Positions 52,264-60,713 of a stretch of DNA of 64,000 nucleotides are shown here, piece by piece. The notes beneath the pieces are model-generated. The model saw only the letters and a program-made list of their open reading frames with translations. It made no database searches and was not told the DNA's origin. Within the stretch, counting starts at the first letter, position 1; the number at the start of each line of letters is the position of its first letter. Source of the DNA: Massilia aurea (lineage in GTDB: Bacteria > Pseudomonadota > Gammaproteobacteria > Burkholderiales > Burkholderiaceae_D); contig NZ_JANUGZ010000006.1 in NCBI RefSeq assembly GCF_024753205.1, forward strand, positions 112,154-176,153, read 5' to 3'. Made by a program: the position numbers and the translations under genes.

Positions 52264-52949
52264 GTTCGCACGTCACGCCAAGGCTGACGCTGCTGCGCCA
52301 GCTCGACACCTGCCGCCTGATCCCGTCGCGCTTCGCCGATGTCGAAGACTCGGTGCTCGCCCCCCTGGCCGACAGCGACGATGCGCTGCGCGACCTGTTC
52401 GACCTCGATAACGCCACCAATGAACGCCTGCGCGCCGAATCCGGCCAGGCGCCTGGCATCGGCATGGACGAACTGGTGTTCGGCGTGCCGAACTTTCGGA
52501 TCATCAATGCCGCGTTCACCTATGCGCGCCCGGAAGGCAGCCGTTTCAACGACGGCGAGCGTGGCGCCTGGTACTGCGGGTTCGACGCGGCCACGTCGCT
52601 GGCCGAAGTCATTTTCCACAAGACCGTCGAATACGCCGAGATCAACCGTTTCGATGACAGCGTCAGCTACCAGTGCCTGCTGGCCGACTTCAGTGCGACC
52701 TTTCATGACCTGCGCGGCATCGCTGCCTTCGAGGCCTGCCTCGACCCGGCCAGCTACGTCGCGTCACAGGCGCTGGCCAACGAGTTGCTTGGCGCCGGCT
52801 CGCTTGGCGTGATCTTCCCCAGCGTGCGGCATGCCGGCGGCACGTGCCTGGCGTGCTTCCGGCCGGCGCTGGTGGGCAACGTGCGCAAGGCGCACACCTA
52901 TCGGTTAACATGGGCGGGTTCGCCGCAACCTGCGGTCGAGATTCTTTGA
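52260..52949 (+). CDS. RES-domain toxin (NAD+ phosphorylase type)
   Basis: A 229-residue RES protein. RES toxins such as MbcT degrade NAD+ by phosphorolysis and stop growth. The active-site region shows PNFRIINAAFTYARPEGSRF (Arg and Tyr), then SLAEVIFHKTVEYAE (Ser and Glu), and SLGVIFPSVRHAGG near the C-terminus. The GTG start overlaps the antitoxin stop. Key residues are present, so the toxin seems intact. Confidence 0.87.
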   Translation: MSSHVTPRLTLLRQLDTCRLIPSRFADVEDSVLAPLADSDDALRDLFDLDNATNERLRAESGQAPGIGMDELVFGVPNFRIINAAFTYARPEGSRFNDGERGAWYCGFDAATSLAEVIFHKTVEYAEINRFDDSVSYQCLLADFSATFHDLRGIAAFEACLDPASYVASQALANELLGAGSLGVIFPSVRHAGGTCLACFRPALVGNVRKAHTYRLTWAGSPQPAVEIL

Positions 52950-52960
52950 CCAGATTTAAC

Positions 52961-53287
52961 ATGCACATGAAGACCAAACCCGAGAACGACACCGAATTGC
53001 ACGACAAGATCAACCGAGAAACCGGCCGCGTCGCATGGAGCGAGCTGCAACGCCACTTTGCCAGCGGCAGCGTGGTGTGGGTGTCAGGCGCACTGGACCT
53101 GATCGATGTCGCGCTGCGCATCGCGCACGATGACCGTGACAGCATCACGCGCTGGATGGGCGACGGCCAGGTGGCCAAGGTCAGCGACGCGCAGGCCCAG
53201 GCCTGGCTGGCGACGGATGCGACGCTGTGGGCATCGGTGGTGAGCCCGTTCGTGCTGGTGCAGGATGAGAAGAAGCCGGTGCATTGA
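52961..53287 (+). CDS. DUF2288 family protein
   Basis: A 108-residue cytoplasmic protein. INRETGRVAWSELQRHFASG and VVWVSGALDLIDVALRIAHD match DUF2288, a small family of unknown function common in proteobacteria. The frame is open upstream over the RES gene, but ATG 52961, twelve nt after the RES stop, gives the family start. It may be on the RES transcript; no functional link is known. Confidence 0.82.
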   Translation: MHMKTKPENDTELHDKINRETGRVAWSELQRHFASGSVVWVSGALDLIDVALRIAHDDRDSITRWMGDGQVAKVSDAQAQAWLATDATLWASVVSPFVLVQDEKKPVH

Positions 53288-53365
53288 AGCGCCGGAGGCA
53301 CCCGTGACTGCATGGCTACAATAATCCGGCGCCTATGTTAAGTTATTATTTTGATAGGATTTCGC

Positions 53366-55054
53366 ATGGTTAGCGCATTTTCTCGCGACGACGGTGACGA
53401 GTTGGTGAAGGCAAACGGCAGCGTGGGTGTCAAGGCTGGCGGCGACGTGGAAGGTAGTGCCTACAATCCGATGGGCAACCCGGGCGTGGAGCACTGGAAG
53501 TCCAGTTCAATTTCCCAGTCGGGGTTCGCCAACCAGGACAATATTTTCTTCGCGGCGGTCGAAATGACGCGCATGCCGATGGTCGTGACCGACCCGCGCC
53601 AGAAGGACAACCCGATCGTGTTCGTCAACGGGGCATTTCTCGACCTGACTGGCTACACGCCTGACGAGATTCTGGGAAACAATTGCCGTTTTCTGCAAGG
53701 GCGCGATACCGACCGCGCTGTGATCGACGAACTGCGCACCGCGCTGGCAGAGCACAAGGCGGTGGCAGTCGATATCCTGAATTACAAAAAGGATGGCACC
53801 CCGTTCTGGAACGGGCTGTTTATCGGTCCGGTCTTCGACAAGGACGGCGAACTGCTCTACTTTTTTGCGTCACAGCTCGACATTACCTCGCGCCGCATTA
53901 CCGAGATGTCCTACACGCAGGCGCAGAAGATGGAAGCCATCGGCCAGCTCACTGCCGGGCTGGCACATGACTTCAATAACCTGCTGCAAGTGGCGATCGG
54001 AAACCAGGAAATTGCACTCAAGAGTCTGTCCAATCCAGACCTGACCGGCAAGATGCTGGCGAAAAGCCAGGCGGCGCTGCAAAAGGCGACCAAGCTCACG
54101 CAGCAGTTGCTGGCGTTTGCGCGCAAGCAGCGCCTCGAGCCGCGTCTGGTCAACCTGAACAGCCACGTCATTGCATTCAGTGAAATACTGGTCGGCACGC
54201 TGGGCGAACAGATCGAGCTGCGCCTGGATCTGCGCCCTGCGCTGCCGGAGTGCTGCATCGACCCGCACCAGTTCGAAGTGGCCCTGCTCAACACCTTGAT
54301 CAACGCGCGCGACGCGATGCCAAAGGGCGGCACCATCACCATCGGTACGTCGGTGCTGCGTGACAAGCAAAAAATCGAAGCACATCGCCTGCTGGGCGAT
54401 GAGTATGTCGTTATCTGTGTTTCCGACACTGGCGAAGGCATGTCGCGTGACGTCATGGCGCGCGCCACCGAGCCGTTCTTCACCACGAAAGGCCCGGGTA
54501 CCGGTCTGGGTCTTGCCATGGTGCATGGCTTCGCGGAGCAATCCCATGGCCGGCTGGAGCTCGACAGCGAAGTCGGCAAGGGCACCCAGGTACGCATGAT
54601 CTTTCCGGTGGTCAGCCATGTGCAAGACGATCTGCAAGACGGAAACGACCCTGCGCCTGCGCCTGATGATCAGACACCAGGCGTTGCACCCAAGCGCGTA
54701 CTGGTCGTCGACGATAATCCGGATGTGCGCGAAATGTCGGCGGCGTTCCTCTCTTCGCTCGGCTACGAAACAATGGAGGCGGAAAGCGGTGAAGCGGCAC
54801 TGGTCATGCTCGAATCGACCACGGTCGACCTGGTATTTTCAGACGTCATCATGCCGGGCGGGATGAACGGCCTGCAACTGATCGACATTGTCCGGCGCAC
54901 CTACCCCGGCGTTGCCACACTGGCCGCGACCGGTTACTCCGAAAACGCGCTGGAACGGCCTGATTCCGCGCCCGACCTGCAAATCCTGCCCAAGCCGTTC
55001 AAGCTGCACGACCTGGCTGACATGGTGAGCAAGTTGACCCAGTTGAGCCAGTAA
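53366..55054 (+). CDS. LOV-domain hybrid histidine kinase (blue-light receptor) with receiver
   Basis: A 562-residue soluble protein. The LOV core is GNNCRFLQ with photoactive Cys107, and flavin-contact residues fit the canonical pattern: NYKKDGTPFWN (Asn139, Asn149) and ASQLDIT (Gln170). A kinase follows with GLAHDFNNLL (His201), NARDAMPKGG, SDTGEGM, FFTTKGPGTGLGL. The receiver has VVDDNPDVRE and Asp493 in FSDVIMPG. Members of this class respond to blue light through a flavin-cysteine adduct. ATG 53366 is preferred over an upstream TTG. The partner protein is not encoded nearby. Confidence 0.9.
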   Translation: MVSAFSRDDGDELVKANGSVGVKAGGDVEGSAYNPMGNPGVEHWKSSSISQSGFANQDNIFFAAVEMTRMPMVVTDPRQKDNPIVFVNGAFLDLTGYTPDEILGNNCRFLQGRDTDRAVIDELRTALAEHKAVAVDILNYKKDGTPFWNGLFIGPVFDKDGELLYFFASQLDITSRRITEMSYTQAQKMEAIGQLTAGLAHDFNNLLQVAIGNQEIALKSLSNPDLTGKMLAKSQAALQKATKLTQQLLAFARKQRLEPRLVNLNSHVIAFSEILVGTLGEQIELRLDLRPALPECCIDPHQFEVALLNTLINARDAMPKGGTITIGTSVLRDKQKIEAHRLLGDEYVVICVSDTGEGMSRDVMARATEPFFTTKGPGTGLGLAMVHGFAEQSHGRLELDSEVGKGTQVRMIFPVVSHVQDDLQDGNDPAPAPDDQTPGVAPKRVLVVDDNPDVREMSAAFLSSLGYETMEAESGEAALVMLESTTVDLVFSDVIMPGGMNGLQLIDIVRRTYPGVATLAATGYSENALERPDSAPDLQILPKPFKLHDLADMVSKLTQLSQ

Positions 55055-55070
55055 CGCCGCACGGGACAGC

Positions 55071-55101
55071 CAATAAAAAATGCCGGCCCCCGGGCCGGCA
55101 T
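55071..55101 (-). terminator. Rho-independent terminator after cpdB
   Basis: A ten-bp stem (ATGCCGGCCC / GGGCCGGCAT) with a 2-nt centre is followed, on the minus strand, by six T residues. It lies 19 nt downstream of the cpdB stop and also ends the convergent kinase unit. Confidence 0.8.
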
Positions 55102-55119
55102 CCACCGCCGTCAAACGGC

Positions 55120-57144
55120 TTACTTCGACAGATCGACCGCGTACAGCGCCGTCCCCTTGCCGCTGCCATCATCGGCCTTCACCTGGCTGACATTGTTCAG
55201 CCCCGCCTCGCGCGCCAGCCCTTCCAGGCCTGGCGCCGAGTGAAACACCACCTGTCCCTTCGTCTCGACCCGCGCAAAACGCCAACTGCGCGCCGCGCCG
55301 TGCGACGCGCGCGTCAGCTCTTTGGCCGCGCGGATGTGCGCGATCAGGATGTCGCGGTTGTTGTCGGGCGACGCGATGACGACATTGCTGCCATCCAGCC
55401 CCGGGAAGCCGCCACCGCCACTGGCGCGGTAGTTGTTGGTCGCCACCAGGAATGCCTGCGCCGGCGCCACCGGTTTGCCCAGATACGTCAGGTTCACGAT
55501 GCGCTCGCCCGGCTTTTTGGTCACGTCGATCTCGTAGCTGACATCCTTCGACGTGATCGTGTCGAAGTTAAAGCTCGGAAAGCGCGTGTTGACCAGCTCC
55601 TGCGGCGCGGCTACCGCCGGGTCAATCGTGTTGAAGCGCTGCGCCGCCGTCTCCAGCCACGCCTTCAGACCTGCACCATCGACTTTCACCGCATACAGCG
55701 AATTCGGGAACAGGTACAGGTCGGCCGCGTTATTCAGCGCCAGGTCGCCGGCCGGCACGTCGGTGTAATCCGCTACGCTCGGAAAGCCCGCCTTGAACGG
55801 CGCCGACACCGACAGCACCGGCACGCCGGCGTACTGCGGCAGGTTGGTCTTGACGTAGTTGCTCACGTACTCGGCCTGCGCGCGGTTGACGACTTCGAGC
55901 GCCGACGGATCGCCCACGTCCGCGAAATAACTCGTCATGCGAAACGCCGAGCGGCCCACGGGCGTTTTCACGTACGCGATTGTCGCTTCGTGCTCGGCGC
56001 GCACCAGGGCGACTACCTCGGCGTCCGGTTCGACGAAGGTCTTGGGTCCCGTCTGCGTGGCGCGTGCCTCCACGACGGTCTTGTCCTTGTCGACCGACCA
56101 GGTCTTGCCGTTGTAGGCCAGGTGCAGCTGGACGACGCCCAGATGCTTGCCCCACTGGCTCGGCATCACGGTCGGCACGCCGTGCACCAGTCCGCGCGCC
56201 TTGTCCACGCCCGGCAGGTTGAATTGCGAGACCGTGCTGTCGGCGTTCGGGAACAGCTGGTGCGCGTGCCCCATCAGCATGACGTCGATGCCCGGCACCT
56301 TGGCCAGGTGCCAGTTGGCGTTTTCCATGGCCGGAGAATACGGCGCGTCATCCAGGCCACCGTGCGCCAGCGCCACGATCAGCTGCGCGCCTTTTTTGCG
56401 CATCTCCGGGATGTATTTTTCGGCCGTCTCGCGTACGCCCGCAGTGACCACGCGGCCTTCCAGCCAGCGCTTGTCCCACGCCATGATGTCCGGCGGCGTG
56501 AAGCCGATGATGCCGACCTTCACCAGCGTCTCGACCGGCTTGCCATCGGGGCCGCGCGCCGTGATCTTCTTGTCGATGATCTGGTACGGCGCGAACAGCG
56601 GCGCTTTTGTTTGCAGGCTGTTCACGTTGGCCAGCACGATCGGGAACGCCGGTCCGGCGCAGCGCGTGCCCTTGTCGACGCCCTTGACCTGGAACTGGCT
56701 GCCGGTGACACGGTTCAGGAATGGCAGGCCGTAGTTGAATTCGTGGTTGCCGACCGTGCCGCCTTCGTAGCCCAGCGCATTCATGATCTTGTAAATGCCC
56801 AGCACCTCGTTGCAGGCGGGCGGCTTGACCAGCGCCTGGTAGTCGGCGAACGCCGTGCCCTGGATCGTGTCGCCGTTGTCGAGCAACAGCGTGTTGGCGA
56901 ATTCCTTGCGCGCGGCCTTGATCAGCGTGGCGGTGCGGTCGACGCCGATCGACGGCTCGGCGGCCAGCTTGTAGTAGTCGTAGCCGACGACGTTGGCGTG
57001 CAGGTCGGAGGTTTCCAGCACGGCCAGCACGGCGGTGGCGCCGGCCGGCGCCTTGGTAGCAGCGTGGGCGGGAACAATAAGGACCAATGGGGCGAAGGTA
57101 GTGACGAGCGCGGTGCTGATCTGATGACGCAGGGAGCGGTTCAT
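55120..57144 (-). CDS. cpdB: 2',3'-cyclic-nucleotide 2'-phosphodiesterase/3'-nucleotidase
   Basis: A 674-residue periplasmic enzyme that hydrolyses 2',3'-cyclic nucleotides and 3'-nucleotides. A signal peptide ends near PAHAA (about residue 29). Metal-site motifs are LETSDLHANV, DNGDTIQGT, GNHEFNYG, ALAHGGLD and LMGHAHQLFP. The C-terminal 5'-nucleotidase domain shows TNNYRASGGGGFPGL. It is transcribed alone, divergent from prfB, and ended by a clear terminator. Confidence 0.93.
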   Translation of the reverse strand: MNRSLRHQISTALVTTFAPLVLIVPAHAATKAPAGATAVLAVLETSDLHANVVGYDYYKLAAEPSIGVDRTATLIKAARKEFANTLLLDNGDTIQGTAFADYQALVKPPACNEVLGIYKIMNALGYEGGTVGNHEFNYGLPFLNRVTGSQFQVKGVDKGTRCAGPAFPIVLANVNSLQTKAPLFAPYQIIDKKITARGPDGKPVETLVKVGIIGFTPPDIMAWDKRWLEGRVVTAGVRETAEKYIPEMRKKGAQLIVALAHGGLDDAPYSPAMENANWHLAKVPGIDVMLMGHAHQLFPNADSTVSQFNLPGVDKARGLVHGVPTVMPSQWGKHLGVVQLHLAYNGKTWSVDKDKTVVEARATQTGPKTFVEPDAEVVALVRAEHEATIAYVKTPVGRSAFRMTSYFADVGDPSALEVVNRAQAEYVSNYVKTNLPQYAGVPVLSVSAPFKAGFPSVADYTDVPAGDLALNNAADLYLFPNSLYAVKVDGAGLKAWLETAAQRFNTIDPAVAAPQELVNTRFPSFNFDTITSKDVSYEIDVTKKPGERIVNLTYLGKPVAPAQAFLVATNNYRASGGGGFPGLDGSNVVIASPDNNRDILIAHIRAAKELTRASHGAARSWRFARVETKGQVVFHSAPGLEGLAREAGLNNVSQVKADDGSGKGTALYAVDLSK

Positions 57145-57231
57145 GGGGAATCCGGGTAACGAGACCGCGCGATGGTACCCCTTGCCCTGCCGCCGGGCAA
57201 GCCATAGCGCTACATTGGGCTACGCGTCGGG

Positions 57232-57237
57232 TATAAT
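57232..57237 (+). promoter_or_regulatory. Candidate -10 element of prfB
   Basis: A perfect TATAAT lies 40 nt before the prfB ATG. The -35 at 16-18 nt spacing is weak. Confidence 0.45.
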
Positions 57238-57276
57238 CCCCGGTTCGATTCAACCCACATTGAGACTGCCGATATC

Positions 57277-58381
57277 ATGGAAGCCGAACGCATCAACGCC
57301 ATTTCCGCCCTGCTGAACGACCTGACGGGTCGTGAGGCCGAACTTCGGAGGTATCTTTGACTTCGATAAGAAGTCAGAGAAACTAGAACAGGTCAACCAG
57401 GAGCTGGAAGACCCGGCCATCTGGAACGACCAGAAGCGCGCCCAGGAAATGGGCAAAGAGAAGAAGGCGCTCGAGGGCGTCGTGCTGACGCTCGAGAAAG
57501 CCAAGGCCGATCTCGCCGACGCCCTGGACCTGTTCCAGATGGCGCGCGAGGAAGGCGACGAAGACACGATGGAAGCCGTCGCGGGCGACGTCGAGGCGAT
57601 CCAGAAGATCATCGAGGCGATGGAATTCCGCCGGATGTTCTCCAATCCGATGGACCACGCGAGCTGCTTCATCGACATCCAGGCCGGCGCCGGCGGCACC
57701 GAGGCGCAGGACTGGGCCTCGATGCTGCTGCGTCAATACCTGCGCTACTGCGAACGCAAAGGCTTCAAGGCCGAAATTCTCGAGCAGTCCGACGGTGAAG
57801 TCGCGGGCATCAAGACCGCCACGATCAAGGTCGACGGCGAGTACGCGTACGGCCACCTGCGCACCGAAACCGGCGTGCACCGCCTCGTGCGCAAGTCGCC
57901 GTTCGACTCGGCCAACGGCCGCCACACGTCGTTCACGTCGCTGTTCGTGTATCCGGAAGTCGACGATTCGATCGAGATCGAGATTAATCCGGCCGACGTG
58001 CGCATCGATACCTACCGCGCGTCCGGCGCTGGCGGTCAGCACATCAACAAGACCGACTCCGCAGTGCGCCTGACGCACGGCCCGTCGGGCATCGTGGTCC
58101 AGTGCCAGAACGACCGCTCGCAGCACCGCAACAAGGCCGAAGCATGGGACATGCTGCGCGCCAAGCTGTACGAGCTCGAACTGCGCAACCGGATGAGCGA
58201 GCAGCAGAAGCTCGAAGACTCCAAGACCGACGTCGGCTGGGGCCATCAGATCCGCTCGTACGTGCTGGACCAGTCGCGCATCAAGGATTTGCGTACCGGC
58301 TTCGAGACCGGCAACACCAAGAATGTCCTGGACGGTGACCTCGATGATTTCATTTCGGCGTCCCTGAAGCAAAACGTATAA
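57277..58381 (+). CDS. prfB: Peptide chain release factor 2 with programmed +1 frameshift
   Basis: Translation starts at ATG 57277 and reads 27 codons to an in-frame TGA at 57358-57360. The site CTT-TGA-C is preceded by an internal Shine-Dalgarno-like GGAGG (57347-57351). A +1 shift joins frame at GAC 57359, and the rest runs to 58381, giving 367 residues (E. coli RF2: 365). The SPF tripeptide (RKSPFDSANG) recognises UGA, and GGQ at 252-254 triggers peptide release. This is autoregulation, not a broken gene. lysS follows after one HAD gene. Confidence 0.96.
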
Positions 58382-58394
58382 AGGCCTACCCCTC

Positions 58395-59066
58395 ATGACG
58401 ACACCCGCCCGCGCACTGATCTTCGACATGGATGGCACCATCGTCGACAATATGGACTTCCACACCCGTGCATGGATCACGTTCTTCGCGCGGCGGGGTC
58501 AGACCATCGAACCCGATGCGTTCTTTCGCGACACGGCCGGCCGTCAGGGCAAGGAAATCCTTCGTCACTATCTGGGCGCAGACCTGGACGACGACGCACT
58601 GGCCACGCTGAACCACGAAAAGGAAGTGCTGTACCGCGAGCTGTATGGCCCGCACCGGCGCACGATCGACGGCTTCGACGCCTTCATCGACCGCGCACGC
58701 GAATATGGCTGGGCCCTGGCAGTGGCCACGTCGGCCTCGCCAGGCAGCGCAAGTTTCATCCTCGACGAGATGGACCTGCACCGCAAGTTCGACGCGGTCG
58801 TCGTCGGCACCGTGGACGTACCGCGCGGCAAACCGCATCCCGACGTGTTCCTCAAGGCCGCCGACCGCTGCAGCGTACTGCCGGCGCACTGCATCGTGTT
58901 CGAAGACGCGCCGCTGGGCGTGGAAGCGGCGCGCCGCGCCGGCATGCGCGCCGTGGTGCTCACCACCACGCTGCCAGCCGAGGCCTTTGCCGAATTCGAC
59001 AACGTCATCGCGATCGTCAACGACTTCACGCAGCTGGACTTTGAAGCGCTGCTCTCGCTGTCCTAA
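58395..59066 (+). CDS. HAD-superfamily hydrolase (beta-phosphoglucomutase-like)
   Basis: A 223-residue phosphatase. Motif I is FDMDGTIVDN, motif II lies in VATSASPGSA, and GKPHPDVFLKA holds the motif III lysine. Motif IV is VFEDAPLGVEAARRAG. The cap insertion after motif I fits subclass I sugar-phosphatases or beta-phosphoglucomutase-like enzymes. Substrate unknown. It is 13 nt after prfB and 52 nt before lysS, so it is probably cotranscribed. Confidence 0.82.
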   Translation: MTTPARALIFDMDGTIVDNMDFHTRAWITFFARRGQTIEPDAFFRDTAGRQGKEILRHYLGADLDDDALATLNHEKEVLYRELYGPHRRTIDGFDAFIDRAREYGWALAVATSASPGSASFILDEMDLHRKFDAVVVGTVDVPRGKPHPDVFLKAADRCSVLPAHCIVFEDAPLGVEAARRAGMRAVVLTTTLPAEAFAEFDNVIAIVNDFTQLDFEALLSLS

Positions 59067-59118
59067 CTACTGCTGAATGCATCGCAGGCACGTTCAACCA
59101 ATATCAACAACAACCACT

Positions 59119-60654
59119 ATGACCACCGAGAACCAAGAACAGGCACCGTTGCAAGGCGCCGACGAAAACAAGATCATGGCCGAGCGCCGCGTCAAGCTGG
59201 CGGCGATCCGCGAAAAAGGCGTCGCGTTCCCGAACGACTTCGTCCCGCAGCACAAGGCGGCCGACCTGGTCCAGGCGTACGGCGAAAAAACGCGCGAAGA
59301 ACTCGAAGCCGAGCCGGTTCCGGTGGTGCTGGCAGGCCGCATGATGCTGCGCCGCGAAGCGGGCAAGAAAGCGGCGTTCGCGACGCTGCAGGACAGCTCG
59401 GGCCCGTCGGCCAGCGGCCGCATCCAGATCTACATCACGCTCGACAGCGCCGGCGAAGCCGCAATGGACGAATTGCGCAGCTATGACCTGGGCGATATCC
59501 TGGGCGTCGAAGGCACGCTGTTCAAGACCAAGGTCGACGAACTGACGGTGAAGGTCAGCCGGCTGCGCCTGATCACCAAGGCGATCCGCCCGCTGCCGGA
59601 CAAGTTCCACGGCCTGGCCGACCAGGAAACCAAGTACCGCCAGCGTTACGTCGACCTGATCATGAACGAGGACACGCGCCGCACGTTCAAGGCGCGCACC
59701 GCCGCCATGTCGTCGATGCGCCGCTTCATGGAAGACAACGGCTTCATGGAAGTCGAAACGCCGATGCTGCATCCGATCCCGGGCGGCGCCGCGGCCAAGC
59801 CGTTCGTCACGCACCACAACGCGCTGGACATGGAAATGTACCTGCGTATCGCACCGGAGCTGTACCTCAAGCGCCTGGTGGTCGGCGGGTTCGACCGCGT
59901 GTTCGAAGTGAACCGCAACTTCCGCAACGAAGGCGTCTCGGTCCGTCACAACCCTGAATTCACGATGATGGAATTCTATGCGGCGTACACCGACTACAAG
60001 TGGATCATGAACTTCACCGAACAGGTGATTCGTCAGGCGGCGGTCGATGCCCATGGCAGCGCCGTGCTGTCGTACGGTGGCCGTGAGCTGGACCTGTCCA
60101 AGCCGTTCCAGCGCCTGACGATCATCGAAGCGATCGACAAATACGCGCCGGGCTACACGCCGGAGCAGCTGAACGACGCCGAGTTCATCAAGACCGAACT
60201 GAAGAAGTTCGGCGTCAAGCCATTCGCTACCGCCGGCCTGGGCGCGCTGCAACTGGCACTGTTCGAAGAAACCGCCGAAGCGCAGCTGTGGGAACCGACC
60301 TTCATCGTCGACTACCCGGCCGAAGTCTCGCCACTGGCGCGCGCATCGGACACCCGTGCCGGCGTGACCGAGCGTTTTGAATTGTTCATGGTCGGCCGCG
60401 AGATCGCCAACGGCTTCTCGGAGCTGAACGACCCTGAAGACCAGGCAGCGCGCTTCCTGGCGCAGGTCGAAGCCAAGGATGCGGGCGATGAAGAGGCGAT
60501 GTTCTACGACGCCGACTACATCCGCGCGCTCGAATACGGCATGCCGCCGGCAGGTGGTTGCGGCATCGGCATTGACCGCCTGATGATGCTGATTACCGAT
60601 TCGCCGAACATCCGCGACGTGCTGCTGTTCCCGCACCTGCGCAAGGAAGACTGA
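59119..60654 (+). CDS. lysS: Lysyl-tRNA synthetase, class II
   Basis: A 511-residue synthetase that charges tRNA-Lys. The anticodon-binding OB fold comes first (VVLAGRMMLRREAGKKAAF), then class II motif 1 (MRRFMEDNGFMEVETPML), motif 2 (FRNEGVSVRHNPEFTMME) and motif 3 (GIGIDRLMML). ATG 59119 starts the family N-terminus; the frame is open 14 codons earlier. A strong terminator follows. Linkage with prfB is conserved in many proteobacteria. Confidence 0.96.
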   Translation: MTTENQEQAPLQGADENKIMAERRVKLAAIREKGVAFPNDFVPQHKAADLVQAYGEKTREELEAEPVPVVLAGRMMLRREAGKKAAFATLQDSSGPSASGRIQIYITLDSAGEAAMDELRSYDLGDILGVEGTLFKTKVDELTVKVSRLRLITKAIRPLPDKFHGLADQETKYRQRYVDLIMNEDTRRTFKARTAAMSSMRRFMEDNGFMEVETPMLHPIPGGAAAKPFVTHHNALDMEMYLRIAPELYLKRLVVGGFDRVFEVNRNFRNEGVSVRHNPEFTMMEFYAAYTDYKWIMNFTEQVIRQAAVDAHGSAVLSYGGRELDLSKPFQRLTIIEAIDKYAPGYTPEQLNDAEFIKTELKKFGVKPFATAGLGALQLALFEETAEAQLWEPTFIVDYPAEVSPLARASDTRAGVTERFELFMVGREIANGFSELNDPEDQAARFLAQVEAKDAGDEEAMFYDADYIRALEYGMPPAGGCGIGIDRLMMLITDSPNIRDVLLFPHLRKED

Positions 60655-60679
60655 GTGTCAGGGCGTTGACGCCCGCATG

Positions 60680-60709
60680 AAAAAGGCCATCTTCGGGTGG
60701 CCTTTTTTT
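60680..60709. terminator. Bidirectional hairpin terminator between lysS and ppnN
   Basis: AAAAAGGCCA and TGGCC plus seven T residues form a stem around a TCTTCGGG loop. A-rich on one side and T-rich on the other, it can end both the lysS and ppnN transcripts. Confidence 0.85.
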
Positions 60710-60713
60710 ATGG

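Noticed and set aside
57240..57256. GGTTCGATTCAACCC resembles a tRNA T-arm.
   Set aside because: No acceptor stem, D-arm or anticodon arm could be built around it, and it lies between a TATAAT and the prfB start.
57277..57360. An in-frame TGA after 27 codons of prfB looks like a nonsense mutation.
   Set aside because: The surrounding bases are the classic RF2 frameshift site and the downstream frame is intact.
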